Program-made: the position numbers and the translations under genes | Assembly: GCA_947474595.1 (NCBI GenBank) | Contig: CANJIV010000001.1 | Location: forward strand, 248,001-312,000 | DNA from: Solirubrobacterales bacterium | GTDB taxonomy: Bacteria > Actinomycetota > Thermoleophilia > Solirubrobacterales > Solirubrobacteraceae | Length of the DNA stretch: 64,000 nucleotides | Direction of reading: 5' to 3' | Notes under the pieces: model-generated | The model's database searches: none | Told to the model about the DNA's origin: nothing | What the model saw: the letters and a program-made list of their open reading frames with translations, nothing else | Shown here: positions 18,310 through 26,894 of the stretch, piece by piece | How the letters are laid out: every line of letters starts with the position of its first letter | Position numbering within the stretch: position 1 is the stretch's first letter

Positions 18310-19379
18310 CCACTGACTCACGCCCAGCGCTGTTCGTCACTGGCCATGCGCCGAGCGACCGGATCGGCGCCTTTAAGTTGCTGGCGGAGCGTGAGAATGT
18401 GCGGTTCGCTCTCTTTGGCGGACGCATTCACCACGGCGCCAGCGAGCCTGCGGTCCTCGACTTTGACCATCTGCGCCTATCCCAAGCAGAGGTCGCACGA
18501 GCAGCCAGCAGCGGTGAATATCGAGCCGTGATCTGTGGGACTAGCGGCCGGATAGCGCTGCCGGGCGCTTACTTCGGCGCGCGGCGTGCGGGTGTCCCAT
18601 TCATACTTTGGGCCTCGCTTTGGGCCCAGCCCAAAGGTCCCGCAGGAATCGCTGGCGCTCTGCCGTTGCGCTGGATCTACCGCCACTGCGATGCAGTTGC
18701 TAGCTACGGCAAGCACGTCAGCTCCTACGTCAGATCATGCGGAGCAGAGATCGTGTTCGAGGCGCCACAGGCGGTCGATAACGCATTCTGGGCAACACCA
18801 GCCGACCCGGTTTTGGAGCGCCGAGCACCGTTTCAGGCTGTCTTCGTGGGACGCCTAGTCAAAGAGAAGGGCATTGATGTTCTGGTCGCTGCGTGGGGCC
18901 GTTCACAAGAAGATTCGGCCCACAGTGCCTTAATTGTTGTCGGCGAAGGGCCGCAGCGCGACAGAGTTAGTGACACCCCTGGTATCGCTGCAGTTGGGCA
19001 GCTAACAGCCGAGAAAGTAAGGGGCCTCTTCGCTAGCTCTGACGTTTTGGTCTTACCATCGATTGCGACCCTGACCTTCAAAGAGCCATGGGGATTGGTC
19101 GTCAACGAAGCGATGAACCAAGCGCTCCCAGTCATAGTTACCGACGCTGTCGGTGCTGCTGCGGGCGGCCTTGTTCGAGATGGCGTCAACGGCCTGATCG
19201 TGCCGGCTGGCGACAGCCGCGCTCTCGCTGCCGCCATTAATCGGCTCCGTGACGACCGCTCGCTGGCCAATAAGCTGGGCGCACAAGGGCGCCTCGATGT
19301 CGCCTCATACACCTACGGCGCTTGGGCCGATGGCTTTACAGCGGCCCTAGTGGCAGCGCGGACGTCACGGGTGGGTTGA
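18306..19379 (+). CDS. glycosyltransferase, GT4-like
   Basis: A 357-residue protein from the GTG at 18306, which overlaps the preceding stop (GTGA); an ATG at 18255 lies inside the previous gene and adds an unrelated leader. The N-terminal half is divergent, with a RAGVPFILWASLWAQPKG segment and YRHCDAVASYGKHV. The C-terminal half is standard GT4: VFVGRLVKEKGIDVL, GEGPQRDRV, then EPWGLVVNEAMNQALPVIV. It ends the coupled pair of glycosyltransferases before the secreted protein at 19433. Confidence 0.83.
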   Translation: MTTDSRPALFVTGHAPSDRIGAFKLLAERENVRFALFGGRIHHGASEPAVLDFDHLRLSQAEVARAASSGEYRAVICGTSGRIALPGAYFGARRAGVPFILWASLWAQPKGPAGIAGALPLRWIYRHCDAVASYGKHVSSYVRSCGAEIVFEAPQAVDNAFWATPADPVLERRAPFQAVFVGRLVKEKGIDVLVAAWGRSQEDSAHSALIVVGEGPQRDRVSDTPGIAAVGQLTAEKVRGLFASSDVLVLPSIATLTFKEPWGLVVNEAMNQALPVIVTDAVGAAAGGLVRDGVNGLIVPAGDSRALAAAINRLRDDRSLANKLGAQGRLDVASYTYGAWADGFTAALVAARTSRVG

Positions 19380-19432
19380 TAGCTTTTACCAACAGCACGT
19401 TCTAGTCGCGTTGCTAAGCGACCACCTCTACT

Positions 19433-20071
19433 ATGCGCGCCCTCTTGACCACAACCCTCGTGATCTGCCTGCTAGCTCCAGCTATGGCGGTGGCGAGCGG
19501 CGATGCCGTCGTTACCGACTGCACTGACAACGGCACAATTGACCACAAGTACACCCAGAATGACTATCGAGAGGCGCTCAAGAATCTCCCCGCCGATGCC
19601 GCGGAGTACACAGACTGCGCCGAGCTAATCCAAACCGCCCAAAGAGCAGGCTCCCAAGACAAGGGCCGTGCGACCTTGGGCTCAGGCGGCGGATCGGGCT
19701 CAGGCGACTCAGGCGGCGGATCGGGCTCAAACGACTCCGGCGGCACCCCAACTAAAGCCACTCCTGTCAGCCCAGCACCTGCTTTAGAAGTTGCCGACGG
19801 CTCCCCTGCCCAGAACGCACTCTTGGCCAAGGCTGCTTCGGGTGGCAGCGCAATAGTCGATGTCGCAGGCGCCGCTATCACCCCCGGGGCGACCGCACTC
19901 TCGGCCGAAGATGTCAGCCGTTCACTGCCGACGCCGCTGCTGATCCTGATTATCTTGCTTGGAATCGGTGGACTTACAGCCGCGGGACTTAGCCTAAGGG
20001 GCCGTTGGCCCGCCATCATGGACAGGCCTAAATCGCTGATCGACCGTGTCAGCAGCCGCGACGACGACTAG
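19433..20071 (+). CDS. exported protein with Gly/Ser linker and C-terminal membrane span
   Basis: A 212-residue protein of unknown function. Residues 1-22 form a Sec signal peptide (LLTTTLVICLLAPAMAVASG). A short Cys-containing segment follows (VVTDCTDNGTID and YTDCAELIQTA), so a disulphide is likely. Then come a Gly/Ser/Asp-rich linker (about 80-105) with an imperfect 27-bp DNA repeat, a Pro/Ala-rich stretch, and a membrane span near 170-190 (LLILIILLGIGGLTAAG) with a short basic tail. The layout is a small folded head on a flexible stalk anchored at the membrane outside. It overlaps the ligase gene by 26 bases, which implies coupled expression with glycan polymerisation or attachment. Confidence 0.7.
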   Translation: MRALLTTTLVICLLAPAMAVASGDAVVTDCTDNGTIDHKYTQNDYREALKNLPADAAEYTDCAELIQTAQRAGSQDKGRATLGSGGGSGSGDSGGGSGSNDSGGTPTKATPVSPAPALEVADGSPAQNALLAKAASGGSAIVDVAGAAITPGATALSAEDVSRSLPTPLLILIILLGIGGLTAAGLSLRGRWPAIMDRPKSLIDRVSSRDDD

Positions 20072-22079
20072 CTCTTACGGCCCAGGAGGAGCGCCAACGC
20101 GCTCCCCGGACCGTTCTGATCTAGCCATTGGTGGCCTGATAGGAGTGGGGCTGGCGGCGATCGCATTCATCGCTCAAGGTGGCCTACTGCTGGGACGCGC
20201 AACAGCCGTTGAGATCGCAGTTACGATCATTGGCGCCACGCTAACCGCGGCGGCGATCCTCAAAGCGCCGCGACAGAGTCACCGCTGGGGGAGCATCACG
20301 ATCGCGGCACTAGCCGCCCTCACGGCGCTCACCGTCCTCTCGGTGATCTGGTCAGTTGCCCCCGAAGACAGCTGGCTCGACGCCAACAGGGCCATCTCCT
20401 ATCTTTTCGTTTTTAGCGGTGCGGCTAGCCTCGCGCGCCTTGCTCCCAGCCGCTGGCCGTCGATCCTCTTTGCGGTAGCCGCCGCAAGCCTGATCGTCTG
20501 TACCTGGGCCCTAATTAGCAAGGTCTTCCCCTCCCTTGCCGAGACGACCATCTATGCGCGCCTACGTGAACCATTCGGCTACTGGAATGCGATCGGCCTA
20601 ATGGCTGCCTTGGGAGTGGCGCCACTACTGTGGCTCGGATCGCGACGTGAGGGGTCTGATCTCCTGCGCGCTGCCGCTTGGCCTGCCGCGGGGCTACTTC
20701 TACTTGTTGTCGCCTTGGCCTACTCGCGCGGGTCGGCTTTGGCGCTAATCATCGGCGGTGGCCTGTGGTTCGCGGTCGTTCCGCTGCGTCTGCGTGCACT
20801 TGCGCTGCTGCTCCCGGCGGCGCTGGTAGCTGGACTCCTCTCGGCCTATGCGTTCTCTCAAGACGGCCTCAGCGCCGACAAAATCGCCCTAGACCAACGC
20901 GCCACCAGTGGACACCTCTTTGGGCTTTTCATCGTGATTGGCCTCGGCGCGCTATACGCAGGCGGCCTCTGGATCTGTCGTGCCCAGCGCCGCAGCCAGA
21001 TGTCCGAGCAGACGCGACGGGGCATCGCTGTCGCCGCGCTCTGCGTTGTCTGCCTCGTACCCGTAGTCGCCGTTGTCGGTATCGCGACCTCTTCGGGAGG
21101 CATCAGCGGCACATGGCGTGATCTAACCGACCCCAACGCCAAGCTGCCCTCCAACGATCCCGGTCGGCTCACTACTCTTGGCAGTGTCAGGTCGCGCTAC
21201 TGGCGAGACGCCGGACTTGTGTTCTCCAGCCACGAGATCCTAGGAGCCGGCGCCGAGGGTTACGCGACCGTCCGCAAACGCGTTCGTGATGACACAATCA
21301 ACGTTCGCCACGCACATGGGTTTTTCCCCCAGACCTTGGCCGATCTTGGCCTCGTTGGTATCGCTGTCGCCTTAGCACTCTTAGCGGCGTGGCTAGCCAG
21401 TGCGGCCAGAGCGACCGGACTGCGGCGCTGTGACCGAGGGCTGGAATTCAGCGATGAACGAGTGGGGCTGCTAACGCTCGCAGTCGTCGTCGTCGTCTTT
21501 GGTATTCACTCACTTGTTGACTGGACTTGGGCGATCCCTGGTCTCGCTATTACAGCGCTCGTATGCGCCGGCTTCCTCTCCGGCCGGGGACCGCTCGGCG
21601 AGGGCCGCGCCTCCACCGCAAAAACTATCTCGCCAAAACGGTTGGTAGCCACGACATCGATCGTCGTGATCGCGGCAGCCAGCTGCTGGGCGATCTGGCA
21701 GCCACTGCGCAGTGTCGATGCAAATAACGACGCCTTAGCTGCTCTGGCCGCTGGCTCCACCGCTCAAGCGGCCCAGGATGCTAAGAGTGCCCATGCGCTA
21801 AACCCTCTCTCGATTGCACCTCTATTCACTTCAGCCATCATTGCCGACAGCATGGGACAGCCACAGCAAGCGCTCGCCTACTACGAAGAGGCCGTCAGGC
21901 TAGCGCCGGCAAACCCCCTGACGTGGCGCGAGCTAGGGCAGTACCTCTTAGTCAGCCGCAATGATCCGCGCAGCGCCTATCCGTCACTGCGCGCGGCGCT
22001 TTATTTAGATCCACGAGGAGCGACAACAGCGTCGCTGTTCTTGACTGCTGAGCGCGCACTTAACGCTAGTAAGCGCTGA
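20046..22079 (+). CDS. O-antigen ligase/polymerase-like membrane protein with C-terminal TPR region
   Basis: A 677-residue protein (GTG start at 20046). About 12 membrane spans occupy residues 20-550, with the Wzy_C/WaaL-type segment around YSRGSALALIIGGGLWF and a large periplasmic loop with RSRYWRDAGLVFSSHEILGAGAEGY and HAHGFFPQTLADLGLVGI. The His and Arg in this loop are the usual functional residues. A last region (about 580-675) is helical with TPR features, for example PQQALAYYEEAVRLAPANPLTWRELGQYLL. It should polymerise or ligate lipid-linked glycan outside the membrane. No other Wzy candidate is seen in the locus. Confidence 0.85.
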   Translation: MSAAATTTSSYGPGGAPTRSPDRSDLAIGGLIGVGLAAIAFIAQGGLLLGRATAVEIAVTIIGATLTAAAILKAPRQSHRWGSITIAALAALTALTVLSVIWSVAPEDSWLDANRAISYLFVFSGAASLARLAPSRWPSILFAVAAASLIVCTWALISKVFPSLAETTIYARLREPFGYWNAIGLMAALGVAPLLWLGSRREGSDLLRAAAWPAAGLLLLVVALAYSRGSALALIIGGGLWFAVVPLRLRALALLLPAALVAGLLSAYAFSQDGLSADKIALDQRATSGHLFGLFIVIGLGALYAGGLWICRAQRRSQMSEQTRRGIAVAALCVVCLVPVVAVVGIATSSGGISGTWRDLTDPNAKLPSNDPGRLTTLGSVRSRYWRDAGLVFSSHEILGAGAEGYATVRKRVRDDTINVRHAHGFFPQTLADLGLVGIAVALALLAAWLASAARATGLRRCDRGLEFSDERVGLLTLAVVVVVFGIHSLVDWTWAIPGLAITALVCAGFLSGRGPLGEGRASTAKTISPKRLVATTSIVVIAAASCWAIWQPLRSVDANNDALAALAAGSTAQAAQDAKSAHALNPLSIAPLFTSAIIADSMGQPQQALAYYEEAVRLAPANPLTWRELGQYLLVSRNDPRSAYPSLRAALYLDPRGATTASLFLTAERALNASKR

Positions 22080-22081
22080 CG

Positions 22082-22687
22082 TCACCGCGCCGCTCTGGCA
22101 AGCAACATGCGCCTAAATAGCGGAGGGCCTCCCGAGGACCGGACATCAATCTCGCCGAAAGCAAAATCTTCGAGCAGCAGTCGCAGCGAGCTTGCCGTGT
22201 AGTAGCGCAGGTGCTGACCGACAGGATCTAAGAGCTGCTGTGACCCACGTAGGGCTGTGGTGGCGAGAGAGATACGTCCGTGAAATGGAGTCGTGATTAG
22301 CAGCCGTCCACCCGGCGCCAGAATCCGCCTCACCTCCGAGAGCCAACGGGCTGTGTCGGCCACGTGTTCGAGTACCTCCGAGGCCCAGACGACAGTAAAC
22401 GAGCCGTCGTCAAACTCAAAAGGGCCATGGGGGGCGACGATCCGCAAGTCAAGATCAGGGTGTCGCAGGCGCGCCCGCTCTAGCGCGCCAGTAGCGATAT
22501 CGGCGGCGACCACAAGGTCGCAGACATCTGCTGCCACTGCTGCGAAGTCCCCTTCACCGCAGCCGAGATCTAACATCCGGTCGCTGGTCGTCAGCCCAGC
22601 GAGCAAGAACTCCCGGCGGCGCGCAAACTCATAAGGCTTCAGCCCCGTTGGTAGTTGATCCCAGAGGTCCTCGTAAAGCGATTCCAT
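22082..22687 (-). CDS. class I SAM-dependent methyltransferase
   Basis: A 201-residue enzyme with SAM motif I in MLDLGCGEGDFAAV, followed by VVAADIATGALERAR, then VVWASEVLEHVADTARWLSEV and LAPGGRLLITTPFHG, the standard UbiE/Methyltransf_11 order. The chosen ATG at 22687 is preceded by GGGGGT; an earlier TTG at 22702 would add five residues. It is convergent with the ligase gene (2 bases apart) and divergent from the following glycosyltransferase. In a glycan locus it could methylate a sugar or chain terminus, which is inference. Confidence 0.82.
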   Translation of the reverse strand: MESLYEDLWDQLPTGLKPYEFARRREFLLAGLTTSDRMLDLGCGEGDFAAVAADVCDLVVAADIATGALERARLRHPDLDLRIVAPHGPFEFDDGSFTVVWASEVLEHVADTARWLSEVRRILAPGGRLLITTPFHGRISLATTALRGSQQLLDPVGQHLRYYTASSLRLLLEDFAFGEIDVRSSGGPPLFRRMLLARAAR

Positions 22688-22720
22688 TTGCGTGACCCCC
22701 AACGATATGGTCTCAAGAGA

Positions 22721-23725
22721 ATGCCAGGGCGCCCGATACTCTCCAAGGTTCGCACGCGGGGCCTCCCAGAGCCCTCCGAACAGAAATTTACAGTTGCAGT
22801 TGACAGCCGCCTTTGCACTGAACCGACAGGCATCGGTCGCTACGTGCGATCACTACTGCCGGAACTCATCGCAGACGGCAGTGGAGCTATCGTCGAGACC
22901 CATCGGCCGCGGCGCGTCGACGTCTTTCATGCACCCTCTCTCCAAAGTGCCCTCCTGCGCTCGCCAGTTCCAATGGTGGTCACTCTTCACGACCTCACCC
23001 CGCTCAAACGGCGCGGCGAGTTTCTGCGCACCGGCCTGAGTCTGCGACTTCACTACTTAGCCGCCCAACGCGCAGTCCGAATCATTGTCCCGACCGAAGC
23101 AGTCGCAGCTGACGCAGTCGAGCATCTACGGTTTGAACGCAGCCGCATCAGCGTGATTGGAGAGGCCGCAGCAGCGGTATTCACGCCACGTAGCGCCGAT
23201 CAAGTCGCTCGCGTGCGTGAGCGACATGGGCTACCCGAGCGCTATCTGCTCTGGGTTGGCAGCCTCGAACGTCCAGAGCCTCGCAAGCGGGTTGCCGGAC
23301 TGGCTGACGCGCCGCGACGGCTACCACTAGTGCTGGTCGGCCGTGCTGGTCGGTGGGCGCGTGAACTACCGGATGTGCAGCTGACCGGCGAAGTCAGCGA
23401 TGACGATCTCGCCGCGATCTACAGCGGCGCCCATTCGCTTGTTTTCCCCAGCGAAGATGAGGGCTTTGGCCTACCGCTCGTGGAGGCGCTTGCCTGCGGC
23501 ACCCCAGTAGTCGCCTGCGACATACCCGTCCTGCGAGAGGTCCACGGCGACCGCGTCACCTTCGTTGATCCTGGTGACCTTGCCGGGCTGATCGCCGCCG
23601 GCGAGGCTGCCACCCGCCCAGCACCCATCTTGATGCCGTGGAGTTGGACCGACGTAGCGCGCGCCACCTGGCAGGTCTACCGCGAGGCAGCAACCGCCAG
23701 CGGCGGCGCGACTACGCCGAGCTAG
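22721..23725 (+). CDS. glycosyltransferase, GT4
   Basis: A 334-residue GT4 protein. The N-terminus VAVDSRLCTEPTGIGRYVRSLL is the typical start of the mannosyltransferase-like subgroup. VTLHDLTPL, RIIVPTEAVAAD and LLWVGSLERPEPRKR follow in the expected order, and the donor site is SEDEGFGLPLVEALACGTPVV. ATG 22721 is chosen because an earlier ATG at 22655 lies inside the divergent methyltransferase gene. At 334 residues it is a little short for the family but all motifs are present. Confidence 0.87.
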   Translation: MPGRPILSKVRTRGLPEPSEQKFTVAVDSRLCTEPTGIGRYVRSLLPELIADGSGAIVETHRPRRVDVFHAPSLQSALLRSPVPMVVTLHDLTPLKRRGEFLRTGLSLRLHYLAAQRAVRIIVPTEAVAADAVEHLRFERSRISVIGEAAAAVFTPRSADQVARVRERHGLPERYLLWVGSLERPEPRKRVAGLADAPRRLPLVLVGRAGRWARELPDVQLTGEVSDDDLAAIYSGAHSLVFPSEDEGFGLPLVEALACGTPVVACDIPVLREVHGDRVTFVDPGDLAGLIAAGEAATRPAPILMPWSWTDVARATWQVYREAATASGGATTPS

Positions 23726-23784
23726 CGACGAAGGCGAAGCGAGACCGAGGCGCAAGTGACGTAGCCGCTCTGTGGCTATAACAG

Positions 23785-25296
23785 CTAAAACGCGCCGCGA
23801 CGCAGCAGCAGAGCAGGAACCGTCTTGATCAAGATCGTCAGATCAAGGAAGATTGACCACCGTTCGAGATAGAGAAAGTCCAGACGCACGAGATCATCGA
23901 AGTCCAAATCAGCGCGACCAGACACCTGCCACAGGCCAGTTATTCCCGGTAACACGAGGTAACGCTTCTTGTGCCACTCCTCGAGGCGATCAAAATCTCG
24001 CTGTGGCAGCGGACGCGGCCCGACTAACGACATGTCGCCACGCAGGACGTTGATCAGCTGAGGTAGTTCGTCAAGTGAAAAACGCCTTAGGGTCCGGCCA
24101 ACAGCAGTGACGCGTGGATCATCTCTGATCTTAAAGAGGGCTCCGCCAGCCTCATTGAATTCCTCTAACTCCACTTGGCGGTCTTGTGAACCGATCGCCA
24201 TCGTGCGGAACTTCAGGCAGGCGAATGGCACCCCACCGATCCCTGGGCGCATCGAATGGAACAGGGCGGGGCCGCGTGAGGTGAGTCGAACCGATAGAGC
24301 AATGACAGCAAACAGTGGCGCCAGGACAACCATCAATAAGCCAGCGCCAATGAGATCAAAGACCCTCTTAAGCGCGAAATCAATTCCTTCGAAAACTGGT
24401 GGTCTCAGCTCAAATAAGGGGACCGGCTGGCCTGGGACAAATTCGCCCCGGTGAGCGAGGATCTCCATCGTCGAGGGTACGACTCGCACCTTGACGCCCC
24501 TCTCATGGCATGTCTGGACCAGATCGACGGCTCGGTCCTGGGGGAAGTCGGGATCAACAATGATCACCTCATCTACGGCAGACCGATCGAGCACGTCAGA
24601 GAGGTCATCTAGCAGACCCAGCGACCGTATTCCGTTGTCGGCTCGTGGCGCCAGCGAGAGGTACCCGACCAGCTCAATGTTGGCCTTCCCTCCATCGGTG
24701 AGGGCGTGAGCGGCCTGTTCGATGTGCGCACCGGTCCCGACCAGTACTGCGCGCCGGTGATACCCAGCCGCCCGTAGAAGAGTGCCCGAGAGATAATCAA
24801 AAGCCAGACGACCGACGCCAATGTAGAGCACAGCAAAGACCAGCGAGCCGTAGAAAATGAAGTAGCTCGAATAATCCTGACCGCTGATTACAGCAAATAG
24901 CAGCACGACGACGGTTACCTGAAATAGCGACGCCAGCACACGCGCGAAGCCTGGCCTCTCAGTGCGATCGGCGTAGAGATCGGAGCGAGCAAAGAGAAGC
25001 ACCGTCACCAAACAAGCCAGCACCGCAGTGCGGTTTGTCTCGCGTACGACAGCATCAAAGTCCACCGAAGATTGAAATGCAGCCTTTAGCGTTAGTGCGG
25101 TCAGAATTGCGAGATAGAGGCCGCCGAGATCAATCAATAACAGGACCGCAACGCGCCCAAATTGGCGCAAAGTCTGCAACCTCAATAGAAAGGCAAACGC
25201 TGGCGGACGCTTGGAGCGCACATCGCGCTTAGGCAGAGGGGCGGCAGCCGGCGGCAGCTGCGATTGCGGTTCCTCTATTTTCAAGCGACGCTCCAT
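23785..25296 (-). CDS. polyprenyl glycosylphosphotransferase (WbaP/WcaJ/PssY type)
   Basis: A 503-residue membrane enzyme that would start repeat-unit synthesis by moving a sugar-1-phosphate from a nucleotide sugar to undecaprenyl phosphate. Residues 45-150 hold four or five membrane spans. A Rossmann-like CoA-binding-type domain follows (RRAVLVGTGAHIEQA and VDEVIIVDP). Then comes the catalytic sugar-transferase domain, with KRVFDLIGAG, ACLKFRTMA, LRRFSLDELPQLINVL, SLVGPRPLP and PGITGLWQVSGR. Length and domain order fit the family. It is monocistronic or shares a unit with the decarboxylase upstream (77-base gap). Confidence 0.92.
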   Translation of the reverse strand: MERRLKIEEPQSQLPPAAAPLPKRDVRSKRPPAFAFLLRLQTLRQFGRVAVLLLIDLGGLYLAILTALTLKAAFQSSVDFDAVVRETNRTAVLACLVTVLLFARSDLYADRTERPGFARVLASLFQVTVVVLLFAVISGQDYSSYFIFYGSLVFAVLYIGVGRLAFDYLSGTLLRAAGYHRRAVLVGTGAHIEQAAHALTDGGKANIELVGYLSLAPRADNGIRSLGLLDDLSDVLDRSAVDEVIIVDPDFPQDRAVDLVQTCHERGVKVRVVPSTMEILAHRGEFVPGQPVPLFELRPPVFEGIDFALKRVFDLIGAGLLMVVLAPLFAVIALSVRLTSRGPALFHSMRPGIGGVPFACLKFRTMAIGSQDRQVELEEFNEAGGALFKIRDDPRVTAVGRTLRRFSLDELPQLINVLRGDMSLVGPRPLPQRDFDRLEEWHKKRYLVLPGITGLWQVSGRADLDFDDLVRLDFLYLERWSIFLDLTILIKTVPALLLRRGAF

Positions 25297-25373
25297 TTAT
25301 TTCACCCTGGTGATCTTAGAACGCAGCCGCCTAGCAAGCCGTGCGTAATTAGCCCCGCCCAGTGCAGCGACCG

Positions 25374-26324
25374 CTATCGCGTGCCTACGCCAATCAGAGC
25401 TTCGGCACCAGCGTCAGCGATCGTCTTGCGCAAACCGTCAGCGAGACCGACCTCCGGCTCCCACTCGAGAATTTCACGGGCGAGCGTGATATCCGGTTGG
25501 CGGACTTGGGGATCGTCGGTCGGCAGTGCTTCATAGACGATCTCCGAGCGCGATCCCGTGACCTCGATTACCTGCTGGGCTAACTCAAGCAGAGTGAACT
25601 CGTTGGGATTACCGACATTAACCGGATAGTGATAGCCGGAGTCGGCAAGTGCGATTAGACCGCGGACAAGATCACTCACATACGTAAACGAACGAGTTTG
25701 AGAGCCATCCCCAAAAACCGTGATCGGCCGATCCTGAAGGGCTTGGCGTAAGAAGGTGGGGATCGCGCGGCCATCGTAGGGCCTCATCCGTGCACCGTAG
25801 GTGTTGAAGATACGAACGATCGCAGTGTCAACGCCCTGCTGGCGGTGATAGGCCATCGTCAGAGCTTCTGCGTAACGCTTGGCCTCGTCGTAGACGCCAC
25901 GCGGACCGATCGGGTTGACGTGGCCCCAGTAGGACTCCGGCTGTGGATGTACTTGTGGATCTCCGTAGACCTCGCTAGTTGATGCCAACAAGAAGCGGGC
26001 GCGGTGGGCCTTTGCCAAGCCAAGCGTATGGTGGGTCCCGTGCGAGCCGACCTTGAGCGTTTGAAGCGGCAGCCGCAGATAATCGATGGGAGATGCGGGA
26101 GACGCAAGGTGATAGACAAAATCGACCGGCTCGTCGACGAAGTAGGGACTAATGATGTCGCAGTTGATGTGGAGGAACTCGGGGCCACGGATGTGCTCGA
26201 TGTTTGCCAGCGACCCAGTCTCCAGATTGTCAACGCAGATTACGCGGTGGCCGCGAAGCAGGAGTTCGTCGCAGAGGTGGGACCCGAGAAAGCCGGCACC
26301 GCCAGTCACTAAAGATGTCGTCAT
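25374..26324 (-). CDS. UDP-glucuronate decarboxylase-like (UDP-xylose synthase)
   Basis: A 316-residue extended [19 protein letters not shown] binds [14 protein letters not shown] and [24 protein letters not shown] are strongly typical of UDP-xylose synthase, with the YxxxK pair in [23 protein letters not shown] and [11 protein letters not shown] complete the fold. The reaction decarboxylates UDP-glucuronate to UDP-xylose. The substrate would need a UDP-glucose 6-dehydrogenase, perhaps the enzyme at 9902. Upstream is a 170-base divergent region shared with the Ala/Glu-rich gene. Confidence 0.9.
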   Translation of the reverse strand: MTTSLVTGGAGFLGSHLCDELLLRGHRVICVDNLETGSLANIEHIRGPEFLHINCDIISPYFVDEPVDFVYHLASPASPIDYLRLPLQTLKVGSHGTHHTLGLAKAHRARFLLASTSEVYGDPQVHPQPESYWGHVNPIGPRGVYDEAKRYAEALTMAYHRQQGVDTAIVRIFNTYGARMRPYDGRAIPTFLRQALQDRPITVFGDGSQTRSFTYVSDLVRGLIALADSGYHYPVNVGNPNEFTLLELAQQVIEVTGSRSEIVYEALPTDDPQVRQPDITLAREILEWEPEVGLADGLRKTIADAGAEALIGVGTR

Positions 26325-26395
26325 CGGCCAAGAGTACGCAGTTCAAACCCAATCCGGCGGGCAAAATCGTGCGCCGAGCCAACAAGGAGCGCGCC

Positions 26396-26415
26396 GACGG
26401 CCTTTGCGGGCCGTC
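26396..26415. repeat. perfect 7-bp inverted repeat in divergent promoter region
   Basis: GACGGCC at 26396-26402 pairs with GGCCGTC at 26409-26415 around a 6-base loop. It lies between the minus-strand decarboxylase gene and the plus-strand Ala/Glu-rich gene, upstream of both, so an operator or a leader hairpin is more likely than a terminator. No T-run follows. The rest of the 170-base gap shows nothing I can name. Confidence 0.4.
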
Positions 26416-26494
26416 CTTCCAAACGCATCTGCTCTGGCGTAAGTTGTAGGAGACAAAAGTTCAACCGACACTTAAAGCAAAGGGAACGACTTAG

Positions 26495-26890
26495 ATGAGC
26501 AACGAAGAAATTGAAGAAGACATCGTGATAGTCGCCGCAGCCGAAGAGCAGTTAGAGGCTGATGTCGAGGTCGTCTCAGAGGCGATCGTAGGTCTCGCAA
26601 TCGAGGCCGAGATCGTCGCTAGCGCGGAGGCACAGCTGCTAGCTGACGCCGAAATCGTCGCCGCTGTTGAAGCCGATCCTAACGCTGACCCAGCGTTGGT
26701 AGCCGCAGCTGAGGAGATGCTCTTGACCGAGGCCGTGATCGTCGCCGCAGCTGAGGAGATGCTGCTCGAAGATGCCGAAGCCGTCGCCAAGGCGATCGAG
26801 ATCGTTGAAGTCGAGGCAGTAATTGTTGACGCTGCTGAGCGAGCGCTGACAGCAGAGATCATTGAGGATGCGCTCAAAGAAGGACGGTAG
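26495..26890 (+). CDS. acidic Ala/Glu/Val/Ile-rich protein of unknown function, no aromatic residues
   Basis: A 131-residue protein I do not recognise. It contains no Phe, Tyr, Trp, His or Cys and only four basic residues, so it is very acidic. The pattern of small/hydrophobic and acidic residues (VAAAEEMLL twice, EAEIVASAEAQLL, DAEIVAAVEAD) predicts continuous amphipathic helix with a repeat of about 11-20 residues; DNA copies of GTCGCCGCAGCTGAGGAGAT accompany it. AAAGGG lies 9 bases before the ATG. The opposite strand is also open (26491-26877) but gives a Ser/Ala low-complexity product. No signal peptide or membrane span. It could be a scaffold, coiled-coil or lineage-specific structural protein. 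Confidence 0.65.
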   Translation: MSNEEIEEDIVIVAAAEEQLEADVEVVSEAIVGLAIEAEIVASAEAQLLADAEIVAAVEADPNADPALVAAAEEMLLTEAVIVAAAEEMLLEDAEAVAKAIEIVEVEAVIVDAAERALTAEIIEDALKEGR

Positions 26891-26894
26891 TCAG

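Noticed and set aside
26491..26877. Minus-strand Ser/Ala/Thr-rich frame opposite the acidic protein
   Set aside because: It is a shadow caused by GC-rich repeated codons; the plus frame has a ribosome site and a coherent helical pattern.
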